A DNA stretch of 64,000 nucleotides. It comes from Nitrospiraceae bacterium. Lineage in GTDB: Bacteria > Nitrospirota > Nitrospiria > Nitrospirales > Nitrospiraceae. Of the stretch, positions 1 through 9,354 are shown in pieces; the stretch's first letter is position 1, and every line of letters starts with the position of its first letter. The position numbers were made by a program, and so were the translations under genes. The stretch is taken from contig CAKKRE010000010.1 in the NCBI GenBank assembly GCA_919902505.1, positions 1-64,000 of the forward strand, written 5' to 3'. Under the pieces are notes generated by a model. The model saw only the letters and a list, made by a program, of their open reading frames with translations. It ran no database searches and was not told the origin of the DNA.

Positions 1-1
1 G

Positions 2-751
2 CGCTTATTATGCATAGTATTACCTAGGTGTCAATGGGTTTGTGCAACAGGCTCTAAGTCCCTCGAATTGACAACCAAGGAAACCCTGCTAGCGAAGGTA
101 GTGTTAATCATCGAGGAACGTCTAGAGCAATTGAATCAGTTGCGTGCAGTCAGCGCACCTCTGCGAGTAGCGACAGACGAGCCTAAAGAATCTGCAAAAG
201 TGGGCGACACACCTTCTGTGCAGCCAGATCCCAAGATTGGTGAGCAGGCGACAGAGTTGCAGGCGAAGTTGAGCGAGGCCAACGATGCTCTGGCGAGTCA
301 GAAGACAAAAGAAACGGCCACCCTGAAAGATCTCTCGAAAACCATCGAAGGCCGTCTCAAGGAGCTGGAAGGGGCCAAGAGTAGGGACGATGCTGAAAGG
401 AGTTTTTCCTGCGAGGGAAAGCCATCGGAAACGAAATACTATCTTCTCGGGCCAGAGGGTACGAAAGAACTTGACCCGAATGATCGCCTGTTGCTTGCCC
501 TTTCCATCGACAGCAAGCCGCTGATCAGTGCGCTTCAGCAGCTGTCCGAACCTAAATTCCAAACTGCGGGCAGAGAATTGAAGACCATGGAACATCTACT
601 GGAAGAGCGTGGAAGAATTTTGGACGCACAGAAAACCTTGCTGAGGGCGACGGGCGATCTACAACGTGAAGTCGCGCCTACTGATCGGTCGAAGCTGGAG
701 ACTTTGCTAGACACACTTCGCATGCCGTTCGCAACCACCGGTAGCAAGTAA
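2..751 (+). CDS. Hypothetical coiled-coil protein, left end open
   Basis: The reading frame is open to the left edge of the window, so the true start probably lies outside; the first plausible internal start is a TTG at 68. The product is hydrophilic and rich in Glu, Lys and Leu, with heptad-like stretches around residues 60-110 of the visible part that suggest coiled coil. I do not recognise a family. It ends 15 bases before the lipoprotein gene at 767 on the same strand, so it is probably the first visible member of an envelope-associated operon running to about 5.9 kb. Confidence 0.6.
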   Translation, partial: RLLCIVLPRCQWVCATGSKSLELTTKETLLAKVVLIIEERLEQLNQLRAVSAPLRVATDEPKESAKVGDTPSVQPDPKIGEQATELQAKLSEANDALASQKTKETATLKDLSKTIEGRLKELEGAKSRDDAERSFSCEGKPSETKYYLLGPEGTKELDPNDRLLLALSIDSKPLISALQQLSEPKFQTAGRELKTMEHLLEERGRILDAQKTLLRATGDLQREVAPTDRSKLETLLDTLRMPFATTGSK

Positions 752-766
752 GGGAGCCCCACGACC

Positions 767-2392
767 ATGACCAAGCTTAGCGCAACTCGTATCTCCCTCC
801 TGGCCACAGTACTGCTCGTATCCTGCCTGCCTGGCTGCTATGTCTTCAACGACTCAGCTGCTATGCGTATCGAGGTGGAGGTCTACAAGGGCCCGCTGTC
901 ACTCGAACCAGAAATTCAACTTGGAGAGCTATATGGCTATCTAATCGAGGCTCAGAATGGATTGATCAGAGTGCGGGACGTTTTGGAAACCGTCGGCGAG
1001 ATTGGGGAACTGGGCGACTCTCCTCCCAATAACGGCGCTGACCCGAACAATGAGAATTCTGTCAAAACCTGGTGTGAGAATATTGGTCCAAGAGGTTTGG
1101 CTCAAAAGGATATTGATCCAACAGGATGGTTTAGTCGGATCGATTATTTCCACTGCCGCTTGCTTAAATCGTTGGATGATGATGCTGATAGCCTATCCCG
1201 CAAACTGATTCTCCCTATTTGTGCGCTGCATAGCACTGGTGCTTGCTCTGCATCCATTCACGCTGCAACAGAGATATCCGTTAAGAAGTTTCAGAAACAG
1301 ATTAGCTCGGAGAAGTGGTCAAGTCAGGTTGATTCGATAGCACCGCATTCGGGCGCTGACGTGCTTGCACGCTATAACTTGGCGTTGCGCGCAGCGAGCG
1401 AGACTGCTGCGGCTATGCAAGCTGCAGCCTTTCGATATGCTACTGCCAGCACAGCAGGTCGCCCGACAAAATTCAAAGTTCGCGTCGCCATGGTGCATTT
1501 TATCGCTGCCGCTTCCGAATACGGCAATCAAATTCAAGCTCGAGCCGATGCCTTACTGAAGCAGCTTGGGCCTGAGGGGAGAGATCGACGAGAACTTCCG
1601 CTGAGCGTCCATCTTCGGGGAGCGGAACCTACTGACTTCGTTCATCTATATGAATGGTCTGGTGCGCACACCCCTCAATTTTTGGATTACTTGCTCTTTG
1701 GGTCCACGACCCCCATTGGAGAAAAAATCAAGATCATCGACCGACTCTACGCCGACCATTTTTGGTCGAAGATCAACACGGTCTATGCCAGTGGCCGTGG
1801 CAAGGCTCAGATGGCATTCATCAAGGATGAAACTGGCAACTGGAATCTCAAGAGTTTCGATAATGACCCCACTGAATTGCTGGATGCCTATACCAAGGTT
1901 ACAAAATCAACTCTCGAAGGTGTCGTCGAAATCGCCGGTGAGATTGCCAGCGGCGGCGCCGATGCCGGGTTCAAGAAGGCTGCGGATGAGCTCCTTGCCA
2001 TTGCCCGTCAAACTGACCCTGATAAACCCCTGCAGGCCACACCGTCTGGCGGTGCCTTGTCGTTGAATCATCTCCGTGCCCGTATCGACGGACAACTGAA
2101 CTCCACGCATGTACGAACTGACCTGAACAAAGATAAAGAGCTAATCGATAAAGTCAAAATAGCAAAAGAAGCCAGCGATGAAGTCAAAGCCTCGCTTGAA
2201 AAAGCCAAACAAGATTCGACGTTAAACACACAGATCCTGGCTGAGGAGGAAAAGACTGCCGGGACCGCGCTTGCGAACGCACAGAAGGACCTGGCCGCTC
2301 ACCGAAAAACTGTCATCGAGAAATGGGCTGCACTCATCGATGACCATAGCCAGTTGGTCGATCTGCTCAGTTCGACGGTCACAAAGCAATGA
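767..2392 (+). CDS. Predicted lipoprotein of unknown function
   Basis: 541 residues. The N-terminus has a hydrophobic h-region followed by a lipobox Leu-Pro-Gly-Cys (Cys at about residue 24), so the mature protein should be a lipid-anchored periplasmic or outer-membrane protein. The C-terminal ~100 residues are charged and helical, probably coiled coil. The stop overlaps the next start as ATGA, indicating translational coupling with the membrane protein at 2389. No enzymatic motif was recognised. Together with the coiled-coil protein upstream and the patatin lipoprotein downstream it looks like an envelope module. Confidence 0.75.
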   Translation: MTKLSATRISLLATVLLVSCLPGCYVFNDSAAMRIEVEVYKGPLSLEPEIQLGELYGYLIEAQNGLIRVRDVLETVGEIGELGDSPPNNGADPNNENSVKTWCENIGPRGLAQKDIDPTGWFSRIDYFHCRLLKSLDDDADSLSRKLILPICALHSTGACSASIHAATEISVKKFQKQISSEKWSSQVDSIAPHSGADVLARYNLALRAASETAAAMQAAAFRYATASTAGRPTKFKVRVAMVHFIAAASEYGNQIQARADALLKQLGPEGRDRRELPLSVHLRGAEPTDFVHLYEWSGAHTPQFLDYLLFGSTTPIGEKIKIIDRLYADHFWSKINTVYASGRGKAQMAFIKDETGNWNLKSFDNDPTELLDAYTKVTKSTLEGVVEIAGEIASGGADAGFKKAADELLAIARQTDPDKPLQATPSGGALSLNHLRARIDGQLNSTHVRTDLNKDKELIDKVKIAKEASDEVKASLEKAKQDSTLNTQILAEEEKTAGTALANAQKDLAAHRKTVIEKWAALIDDHSQLVDLLSSTVTKQ

Positions 2393-3522
2393 GTAGCGTC
2401 ACAACGGTCGAAAGGTGGTTGACAATGGTTCTAAGCTGCGGCACCGCACCGTTGCCCTATACGCCAGACGGCCAAGCGGTGGGGCAGATCCTTGGCAAGA
2501 TTGATGTGATGCTCGCGCAGCTCGACCCCACGTCCACCCATACTGTTCGACTGGAGCGGATCAAGCGGTCTATGACCGAGTTGAAAAGTGCCAAGGTTGG
2601 ACAGGCCGTTGCGGAGCTTCCAATGAAGGATGGTGCGCTAGACCGCGTTGGTTGGGATGCGAAACCTGAAGCCGACCGACGAGCGGTCTGGGAGAAGGTC
2701 TCTGCCATCCATGATGAACTGCGTTCCCTAAATGCCGCCTCGCTTGTCAGTGGAAGGCGGTATTTTGCGCTGTTCTCCATACTGTTCCTTCTGGTCGTCT
2801 CAGGCTATCTGTGTGTGCATCGACAGGCAGGCAGTTCTCAGGTAGGGGCGGGCCTTCCGTCTGTAAAAATCGTTGAGACTCTGAATCAGGCACGATTTAT
2901 TGAGCTGAAGCTTGCCGCGTTGAAGGATCGGCAGAATAGGAAACTTTCGGGCGCGCCTGCTGCATCGCTTGAACAGGAACTCGCCGTTGAGTGGAAGGCC
3001 ATTCAAGATCAGTGGGTGTCTGCGAAGCACCTGCTGTATGGTATCGCGCTGCCCTATGAAACCATGCGGTTGATGGGCATGTTCTCGGCAGAGTCTGAAG
3101 CGAAAGACAGCAGCCTCTTTGTCACATACCAAGCTTTCTTAAAACATCTCCACGCAGACCTCGAAAGCCTCAGTACGTCATATTTTTGGACCAGTCATCC
3201 CTGGCGCTGGCTTGAACTCTCGCTGTGGGCGAGCATGGGTTGCTTGGTCGGCCTGCTGTTCTATATCGCCGGTCTTCTTGGGAAGGGAGTGTTTCGGCCT
3301 GAAGAAGGGACGATGTTCATGGCCGAACTACTTATGGCTCCCATAGTCGTCCCAGTGATTTTCTTTCTCTTCACCTTGAGCGGGATCTCGGAGTTCATTC
3401 CCAGCCAATCTTCAATCACGATGAACATTGGGATAGCATTTATTTTTGGCTTCGCCATTCGTCGTACCATCGGCATTCTCGACATCATCAAAAAGCGGTT
3501 CTTTCCTGATCCTACGCCGTGA
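2389..3522 (+). CDS. Multi-pass membrane protein, unknown function
   Basis: 377 residues starting inside the stop of the preceding gene. Visible hydrophobic segments are near residues 124-145, 277-300, 306-330 and 338-360, giving roughly four transmembrane helices; the N-terminal ~120 residues are cytoplasm-like and a loop of ~130 polar residues separates helix 1 from helices 2-4. No known family was recognised. The ATGA overlap with the lipoprotein gene suggests they act together in the inner membrane and periplasm. Confidence 0.7.
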   Translation: MSSVTTVERWLTMVLSCGTAPLPYTPDGQAVGQILGKIDVMLAQLDPTSTHTVRLERIKRSMTELKSAKVGQAVAELPMKDGALDRVGWDAKPEADRRAVWEKVSAIHDELRSLNAASLVSGRRYFALFSILFLLVVSGYLCVHRQAGSSQVGAGLPSVKIVETLNQARFIELKLAALKDRQNRKLSGAPAASLEQELAVEWKAIQDQWVSAKHLLYGIALPYETMRLMGMFSAESEAKDSSLFVTYQAFLKHLHADLESLSTSYFWTSHPWRWLELSLWASMGCLVGLLFYIAGLLGKGVFRPEEGTMFMAELLMAPIVVPVIFFLFTLSGISEFIPSQSSITMNIGIAFIFGFAIRRTIGILDIIKKRFFPDPTP

Positions 3523-3707
3523 GGGTGAGCGGCATCTTCTGATAAGACAAGTTGCCGTGTCGTAGGGTTTGGAAAGGTCGGGATGATGGTACGCCGTAAG
3601 TTCGTGTCACTCTCGACAATCCCCAACCGATAGCTATGTAAATGTGGGAAGACTTTGAGAGCTCTAGCCACCATTGGTAAGCCAAGAACGTGCACTCGGA
3701 GCAGAGG

Positions 3708-5900
3708 ATGAGATTTGCACTGATCTTTCTTGCAATGTTGTTAGCGGGATGTGCATCAACATCACTGCCTGGTGCAATTGATAGCAGATCTTATTTCGCA
3801 CAGGGGGTTGAAGCACGGATCCGCGGCAATAATGGAATTGCCCCTACAGTTGGCTTGGCATTGGCGGGTGGGGGTACCAAGGCCGCTAATTTTTCAATCG
3901 GTGTCCTACAGGGCTTGACGGAAGCGGGAGTGATGAAACGTGTGGATGCGGTCTCGACAGTGTCCGGAGGCGGGTACGCAGCACTCTGGTATTTTGCGCG
4001 CCTGTTGAATCCTGACGAACATCCCAAGAAAAGCAGGGGCATCAGCCGTCAGCAGTTTGTTACCGAATTCTTCACAGATTGTGTGCCTTACAAATACTTT
4101 GATTATGGGTACATCTCAGAGTCGACGAGGCAGGTCGCTTCATCAAAAGTTTGCCCTAACGGGCTTACAAACTTCGTGAAAACAACGAGAGCTCCCGGCC
4201 ATCCGGATCATAGCGGGTTCCTGCAGGATGAAGCTCGCTATCAAAACTACCTTCGTGGTTATCAAGATCTTTTCGGGTGGATAGCGCCATTCCGGTATAG
4301 CGAGACGACTAATGGCAAGCCACAAGTCATTCTCGACTTTATTGGATTGACCCTGTTGACGATAGGAGCGATGGGAGGCAATGTGGTGCCAAACCTCGTG
4401 TTCGACTGGGAGATTCCAATGTCTCCATCTCGATGGCGTTATGAAACAGGAATAGTCCGAACGTTTGGCGCCACACCACCAAATTGCTCACAGCATTCGG
4501 CAACTTGTGACGAAGACATTCGGCCAACTGGTGATGAAGAGTGGGTGAGAACTCAATTCACGTTCGACCTCCTGCGACAAGAGTATGAAAAAGGGGCAGT
4601 ACCCTTGTGGATCATCAATACCACAGCGGGGGAAAATCGTAGCTGGCTTTATTTAAATGGCACTCCGGTACAGAAACGCTTTCAACTTACAGCTTTTGAA
4701 TTTTCTCCCTACGGGTCTGGCTCCGGTCTTTTCGATTACTCGACAAAACAATTGAACAATTTGCGCCCGTGGGAGGCTGCAATCTCGTCCGCAGCATTTC
4801 TCGACTCCCAGCAAAAGGTTCTGCGGAAGTGGCTCGCGCTTGCTAACCCTGCTTTGAAGCTGACTACGCTTGATTGGGGGAGAAGTGTTCCAAACCCGCA
4901 CGTTTCTCTGGCTGAAAACATCTTGCACAAGCTACTCCCCTTTCCCCTGTATCTCCTCCATGGGCGAGCTGGAGACTCTGCAGGTGATTTTGTGAATATC
5001 CGCCTTTCCGATGGGGGCCAGTCGGAGAACCTGGGCGCTTACGCGCTCATCCAGCGAAAGTTGGAAGACATTATCGTCTCAGATCATTCTGCAGATAGAA
5101 GTGGATCAATGGCTGATATTTGCCGACTGAAGTACGGTCTATTGAGAGACCAAGCGCAGGAGCCCTTGTATCTCTATCTTCCTGGCCTAGCAAACCTTGA
5201 CCAGGTCTGCAACCAAGACCTAGAGATGGGGTACGATATTTTCAGATGGGAGCATCCCATTGTGCTGGGCTGTATCACATCCAACCCTCGGGATGTGACC
5301 TGTTCTGGTGAGCAGCAATTTGGGCGCATTCACTTTCAGCGGCTCTATCTCATTAAGCCCGCTCTGCCTAGTTCACAAAGTCACCACGAGTTCGGGAGTG
5401 TGTTGGCTAAGGTCGCAACAGTCTGCCGGTTTGGCAGCAGCACAGAGGCTTGCAAAACTGCAGTCCGAGAAAATTGTCATCACTTCCTGACCGGCAATAG
5501 CTATTCAAGCCAAATTGGCGGGACGACTGGCCCGACTCAGTCCTGGCATTTTGAGAACGATGTGAGTTGTGAGTTGATCGGTTTTATGATGATCAATGCG
5601 TTCAACAAGGGAGGGATCGACGATGATGATCTTTGCCCGTATGTGCCTCAAAACGGTACTGCGGCGATCACGGGAGATTCATCGCCGTTTCTATTCGGAG
5701 CCTATAGAGAACTAGGGCATTACTATGCAAGACAACTCGGGTGGTTTTTTGGCGTTGGCGTCGAGCAACTTCCAGTTGATACGGGGCTTAGACAAGCTCG
5801 GTATCGAGAAGAGATCGCATACCAGATGAAAAATGCCCTGATACCGATGGCGCGTGTCTCTGATGGTAAGGCAGGACCGATAGCGGTCTGCCTCAGGTGA
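3708..5900 (+). CDS. Patatin-like phospholipase lipoprotein
   Basis: About 730 residues. The ATG at 3708 is preferred over a GTG at 3690 because CGGAG lies 7 bases upstream and the protein then begins with a clean lipoprotein signal ending Leu-Ala-Gly-Cys (Cys15). Residues 53-60 form the glycine-rich oxyanion loop (AGGGTKAA), Ser86 in TVSGGG is the likely nucleophile, and a DGG motif near residue 435 supplies the catalytic Asp of the patatin dyad. The first Gly of the usual GxSxG elbow is Thr here. At more than 700 residues it is much longer than a minimal patatin domain, with a large insert between Ser and Asp. Likely acts on membrane lipids from the periplasmic side. Confidence 0.8.
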   Translation: MRFALIFLAMLLAGCASTSLPGAIDSRSYFAQGVEARIRGNNGIAPTVGLALAGGGTKAANFSIGVLQGLTEAGVMKRVDAVSTVSGGGYAALWYFARLLNPDEHPKKSRGISRQQFVTEFFTDCVPYKYFDYGYISESTRQVASSKVCPNGLTNFVKTTRAPGHPDHSGFLQDEARYQNYLRGYQDLFGWIAPFRYSETTNGKPQVILDFIGLTLLTIGAMGGNVVPNLVFDWEIPMSPSRWRYETGIVRTFGATPPNCSQHSATCDEDIRPTGDEEWVRTQFTFDLLRQEYEKGAVPLWIINTTAGENRSWLYLNGTPVQKRFQLTAFEFSPYGSGSGLFDYSTKQLNNLRPWEAAISSAAFLDSQQKVLRKWLALANPALKLTTLDWGRSVPNPHVSLAENILHKLLPFPLYLLHGRAGDSAGDFVNIRLSDGGQSENLGAYALIQRKLEDIIVSDHSADRSGSMADICRLKYGLLRDQAQEPLYLYLPGLANLDQVCNQDLEMGYDIFRWEHPIVLGCITSNPRDVTCSGEQQFGRIHFQRLYLIKPALPSSQSHHEFGSVLAKVATVCRFGSSTEACKTAVRENCHHFLTGNSYSSQIGGTTGPTQSWHFENDVSCELIGFMMINAFNKGGIDDDDLCPYVPQNGTAAITGDSSPFLFGAYRELGHYYARQLGWFFGVGVEQLPVDTGLRQARYREEIAYQMKNALIPMARVSDGKAGPIAVCLR

Positions 5901-6160
5901 GCCGATCGTTAAGCCTGAGGAGGGCGGGTTTGACCATGCTACTGTATGCATCGTGGTCAACGAGACAGGCAAATGGGTCGAAATAGTCGGCAATCTTGAG
6001 CCCGCTTGAATAGTCAGGTTCCTGCCACGCTGCGTGATCGTGTGAGTGCGAGTACGAATTAATGGCCGGCAGTGCTCCGCTCGGGCAGCTGCAGGTAGCG
6101 TGGCGTATCAGTAGGAAGTAGTGATGTAAGAATGTGCCAGTGCTAGGGGAGGAAACCCAG

Positions 6161-6394
6161 ATGGATCGAATAGTATGGCAAACCATCGATCAACAGCAGC
6201 AGGCGACAGGTCCAGCCCCTGGTCTAGTGTCAATGCTGCGCACGGATCGTGCGAGAATTCCTGGCGGCTGGCTGGTTAGAATTCTGGTCCTACACCGCGA
6301 GCAAGCTGCGCCTCCTGGTGGAGCTGTGGAAATTGAAACCGGTGTGGCAAGTGGAGTTACATTCGTCCCTGACCCTACGCATTCCTGGATATAG
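6161..6394 (+). CDS. Small conserved-looking hypothetical protein
   Basis: 77 residues. The ATG at 6161 has a strong ribosome site (AGGGGAGGA at about 6145-6153), better than the GTG at 6134. The central motif PGGWLVR and the C-terminal VPDPTHSW resemble a class of small bacterial proteins that read as a single beta-rich domain ending in FVPDPxHxW; this resemblance is from memory and no function is known. It lies alone between the patatin gene and the DUF1353 gene. Confidence 0.55.
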   Translation: MDRIVWQTIDQQQQATGPAPGLVSMLRTDRARIPGGWLVRILVLHREQAAPPGGAVEIETGVASGVTFVPDPTHSWI

Positions 6395-6578
6395 CGCTAC
6401 GACCATTGTGCCCCAGCGCCCTCTATGGCAAGGAAGGGCTTGCCTGTCTACAGCGTGACTGTTGCAACTTGCGCTTGGTAGGGATGAGTTCATGGCAGAC
6501 TTTTGCCAGTTTGTCTCGGCGGACCTCATGGCCATCGAAGCGCCGTTACTATCATGCAGCTGCGGGGGAAGCCAATAA

Positions 6579-7136
6579 ATGGGCACAAGCATTGAGTTCT
6601 GGGGAGTGTTTAGCCTCCTTTTCCTAAGCGCATATTTGATCGAGCCAAGGCATGTAGGAATTCGATTTTCTCGGACGCCACCGGTTGTCGCTCGGGTCAA
6701 CGCTCCGTCGAAGAACGCCACTGATGACCAACGAGTCATCAGTCTTCCAACTGGAGATACATATCAAATCCCTGCTTGCGTCCGAGGCCATTTCGTGATG
6801 GTGTTTGATTGGCATGTGCCCATCGTGATTGACGGTGTGGAGCACAAACTCATCATTCCGAAACTTGCTACTACGGACTTTGCCAGCATCCCGCGGATTT
6901 TGCATTCACTCATTTCTCCCCTCAATAACACGATTTACGCTGCGATTTTGCATGATTACCTTTACAGGGATCCTGCAGACGAGTTCGCACGCAGTCTACC
7001 ACGCGAAACTGTGGATCGAGTTTTTTACTGGGGCATGCGTGCTCGTGGTGTGTGGCGATTGACGGCTGGACTTATGTATCTAGGCGTGCGCAGCGGGGGA
7101 TGGATCAGCTACAAACGGATGCCGAAGGCAGGGTAG
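6579..7136 (+). CDS. DUF1353 family protein
   Basis: 185 residues, with GGGGGAA 8 bases before the ATG. A short hydrophobic segment at residues 7-20 is followed by a DUF1353-type core: TDFASIPR near residue 94, then AAILHDYLYRD near 120 and a C-terminal WRLTAGLMYLGVRSGGW segment. DUF1353 proteins are small and occur in bacteria, phages and cyanophages; their biochemical role is unknown. The HD pair in LHDYLY is conserved here as in the family. Confidence 0.75.
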   Translation: MGTSIEFWGVFSLLFLSAYLIEPRHVGIRFSRTPPVVARVNAPSKNATDDQRVISLPTGDTYQIPACVRGHFVMVFDWHVPIVIDGVEHKLIIPKLATTDFASIPRILHSLISPLNNTIYAAILHDYLYRDPADEFARSLPRETVDRVFYWGMRARGVWRLTAGLMYLGVRSGGWISYKRMPKAG

Positions 7137-7314
7137 TGCTCTTCTAATGTTGGAGAAATTGCCGACCTACTTCTCGCATCTGGTCTATCCGATTGTGGAT
7201 ATGTCTGCGAATCCTGTCAGATGATTGATGCGAGTGATGTAGGAATGTAGTGCAGGGCATTTCAACGTATTGGCGGGCGTAAATGGTAAGCTTCGACTGA
7301 CCCTGTCCCCCATA

Positions 7315-7343
7315 TTGACTCCCCCCTGAATCCCCGCTAGCCT
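7315..7343 (+). promoter_or_regulatory. Possible sigma-70 promoter for the 7386-9122 pair
   Basis: TTGACT at 7315-7320 and TAGCCT at 7338-7343 are separated by 17 bases, about 40 bases upstream of the start at 7386. The -10 box matches only at half its positions, so support is moderate. Confidence 0.35.
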
Positions 7344-7385
7344 CTGCCCCGCCAGACAATCACCCGGTTACCAGGAGGTTAGGCC

Positions 7386-8132
7386 ATGACGCTGTGTCGA
7401 TCTGCTGCAATGTTGGTCTCGTTGGTCCTTGTGCCTCTGACGGTCACGGCTGCGCCGCCGCCGGAGCCGATGGTGGAGTATTCGGCAGACAGCACGATGC
7501 AAACCGAAGGCGGCATGACGATGAAGTCCCGCGTGTATCACACGCCCACGAAGCAGCGAATGGAGATGGGCGGGGCGGACGGGAGCGTGACCATCATCCG
7601 CAAGGACAGGAAGGTCGTCTGGCAGGTGATGGGCGATATGTATATGGAGATGCCGCTGGATCAGTCCAATGCGCCGGACATGGGCGGGTTCGATATTCAG
7701 GAACAGACCGAGGTCGGCGAAGAGACCATCAACGGTTTGAAGACCACGAAGACGAAAATCATCGCGACCAAGCCGGACGGGGCGAAGTTCGGCGGCTTCT
7801 TCTGGACGACCAAAGAGGGTGTCACGGTGAAAATGGATCTCCTGTCGAAGGACGGGGATAAGAAGATGCGCATGGCCAGTGAACTCACCAACGTGAAAAT
7901 CGAGAAGCAAAATCCCGCGCTCTTCGAGGTGCCTGCCGGGGCGACAAAAAACGATATGGGCGCCATGATGGGGGGCGGCATGCCGAATATGGACGACATG
8001 ATGAAGAACGCCGGACAGGAGCGGGCGAGGGAGAAACGTCCGTCCAGGAGCAGCAGCGAGAGCAAGAGCCAGGACAGCGAGACCCCGGCCGGCGAAGTGA
8101 ACAAGATGCTCAAAGGTCTCTTCGGCCGATAA
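7386..8132 (+). CDS. Exported DUF4412-like protein
   Basis: 248 residues with a Sec signal peptide cleaved after about residue 23 (VTA-AP). The body (residues 30-190) has short beta repeats typical of DUF4412/LolA-like periplasmic proteins, including RVYHTPTKQRMEM and MEMPLDQ. The tail is low complexity: a Met-Gly run (MGAMMGGGMPNMDDMMKN) and a Ser/Lys/Arg-rich linker before MLKGLFGR. AGGAGG lies close before the start. It is followed after 12 bases by another exported protein, so the two probably form an operon. Substrate unknown. Confidence 0.7.
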   Translation: MTLCRSAAMLVSLVLVPLTVTAAPPPEPMVEYSADSTMQTEGGMTMKSRVYHTPTKQRMEMGGADGSVTIIRKDRKVVWQVMGDMYMEMPLDQSNAPDMGGFDIQEQTEVGEETINGLKTTKTKIIATKPDGAKFGGFFWTTKEGVTVKMDLLSKDGDKKMRMASELTNVKIEKQNPALFEVPAGATKNDMGAMMGGGMPNMDDMMKNAGQERAREKRPSRSSSESKSQDSETPAGEVNKMLKGLFGR

Positions 8133-8144
8133 GGGAGGCGCGCA

Positions 8145-9122
8145 ATGCGTACGGTCAGAATCCTGAACTGTGCCCTGCTGTTGGTTGCCGTAACGGTGTC
8201 CCCGGTTCGCGCCGACGATGTCTGCTTGGGGGATGAGGAAGAGACGAGCGCTAAAGCGGCGGTTGCCGCGTTGACGAAGGCCGAGCAGGCCGGCCGCCCG
8301 GCCGAGCTATTCGTGGCCTATCGATTCATCCTTGGCAACGAATGTCTCGATCGTTACGACAAGACCGCCTTGTCTCGCGCCAAGAGCGGTTTGCCAAAGC
8401 TGGGCCGTGAATTGGCCAAGGCTGCTGAGGCGAAGGGCCTCTGGTACTCGGCCGATCCGGTGCGGGGCGATGGGAAGACCTCGGCGTTTCGCTACTTCGA
8501 AGCCATCGGCGACTATGCCGAAGCCAATCGAGTGATGATGAAGGCGGTGCAGGGGAAACCGGACGATCTCGCGCTCTTCACGGCGGCTTGGGGTGTGGAT
8601 GAAAATCGTTGGGTCGTGCCGGATCAGAAAACCGGCGAGCGGCAGCCCTATGCATCGCCCGCGGCCTATCGTCAGGAGTTGCAGAAGATGGCATCCGCTA
8701 TGGCTGATCGGCTGATGAAAGCGGAGGAGCAGGATGCGAAGGGACTCTCGGGCAGCGCGGTTGAGGTGGCCACCTCCGCGATGAAATCTCTCGAAAAACT
8801 GAGAGCCGCCGCCGCGTGGATGAAGTTCTCGCCGGCCGGCGACAAGGCGGCGCGGGAACGGGCCGAGCAGCGGAGAGATACGATCACGGCGCGTTCCGAT
8901 TCGACGCTCACGCAGGCGAATGCCCTGATGTATTACGAGTTCGCCGGGTCGCCGAAGGCGAAAGACAAAGTCGCGCAGGTGAAGAAGAAGATGGAAGAGT
9001 CCAGCCGCGCCTTGGAAAAATCCGGCGAGAAGGTGAAGGGGGCCTTCGCGGAGCAGAGCCAGACGGAGCAGAAGAAGTTCGACAAGAAGAAGGCCGACCT
9101 CGAAAAGGAACTCGGGTTCTAG
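8145..9122 (+). CDS. Exported hypothetical protein, helical
   Basis: 325 residues with a signal peptide (cleavage near VRA-DD, residue 23) and a good GGGAGG site. The mature part is mostly helical and rich in Ala, Lys and Glu, with a very charged Lys/Glu C-terminus (last ~60 residues) that looks coiled. No domain was recognised. The TAG stop lies at the left end of a dispersed inverted-repeat element (9120-9299), so that element marks the 3' boundary of the gene. Confidence 0.65.
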   Translation: MRTVRILNCALLLVAVTVSPVRADDVCLGDEEETSAKAAVAALTKAEQAGRPAELFVAYRFILGNECLDRYDKTALSRAKSGLPKLGRELAKAAEAKGLWYSADPVRGDGKTSAFRYFEAIGDYAEANRVMMKAVQGKPDDLALFTAAWGVDENRWVVPDQKTGERQPYASPAAYRQELQKMASAMADRLMKAEEQDAKGLSGSAVEVATSAMKSLEKLRAAAAWMKFSPAGDKAARERAEQRRDTITARSDSTLTQANALMYYEFAGSPKAKDKVAQVKKKMEESSRALEKSGEKVKGAFAEQSQTEQKKFDKKKADLEKELGF

Positions 9123-9299
9123 CATCGGACTCTTCATGAATATCTGCTCCGGCGTCCGATCCTCTCGCCCGGCGCGGCTTTTCTCGTTCGGCCTCCTCGA
9201 CGGACTGCGCGTACGCCTACGTCGGCCTTACGTGCGAGCAGCCTCGGCGGGCTTCCGTCTCGAACGCCTCGCGACGGCATTCATGAATAGTTCGGGCTA
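9120..9299. repeat. Dispersed ~178-bp inverted-repeat element, copy 1
   Basis: Ends are inverted versions of TAGCCCGGATTATTCATGA; the left end is degenerate, the right end (9279-9299) is clear. By eye it is about 80% or more identical to elements at 33933-34110 (same orientation) and 54591-54768 (opposite orientation). Read on the minus strand it carries a frame beginning near IHECRREAFETEARRG that is shared with the other copies but is stopped by TAG here. It carries no transposase, so it looks like a non-autonomous element. Confidence 0.8.
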
Positions 9300-9319
9300 G
9301 CGCAGCCAGGGAGACCGGG

Positions 9320-9348
9320 TTGACGTACATACAGTCTGTATGTACACT
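9320..9348 (+). promoter_or_regulatory. brnTA promoter with embedded palindromic operator
   Basis: TTGACG at 9320-9325 and TACACT at 9343-9348 are 17 bases apart. Between and overlapping them sits a perfect inverted repeat, GTACATACA (9325-9333) and TGTATGTAC (9337-9345) with a 3-base spacer. BrnA antitoxins are DNA-binding autorepressors, so this is the likely operator. Transcription would start near 9355. Confidence 0.6.
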
Positions 9349-9354
9349 TGCCTT

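Noticed and set aside
5893-6186. 97-residue minus-strand frame beside the patatin gene
   Set aside because: No ribosome site or recognisable domain; it overlaps the patatin end and the start of a better supported plus-strand gene.
6492-6578. 28-codon frame ending in CSCGGSQ just before the DUF1353 gene
   Set aside because: Has a possible ribosome site but no other support; too short to judge.
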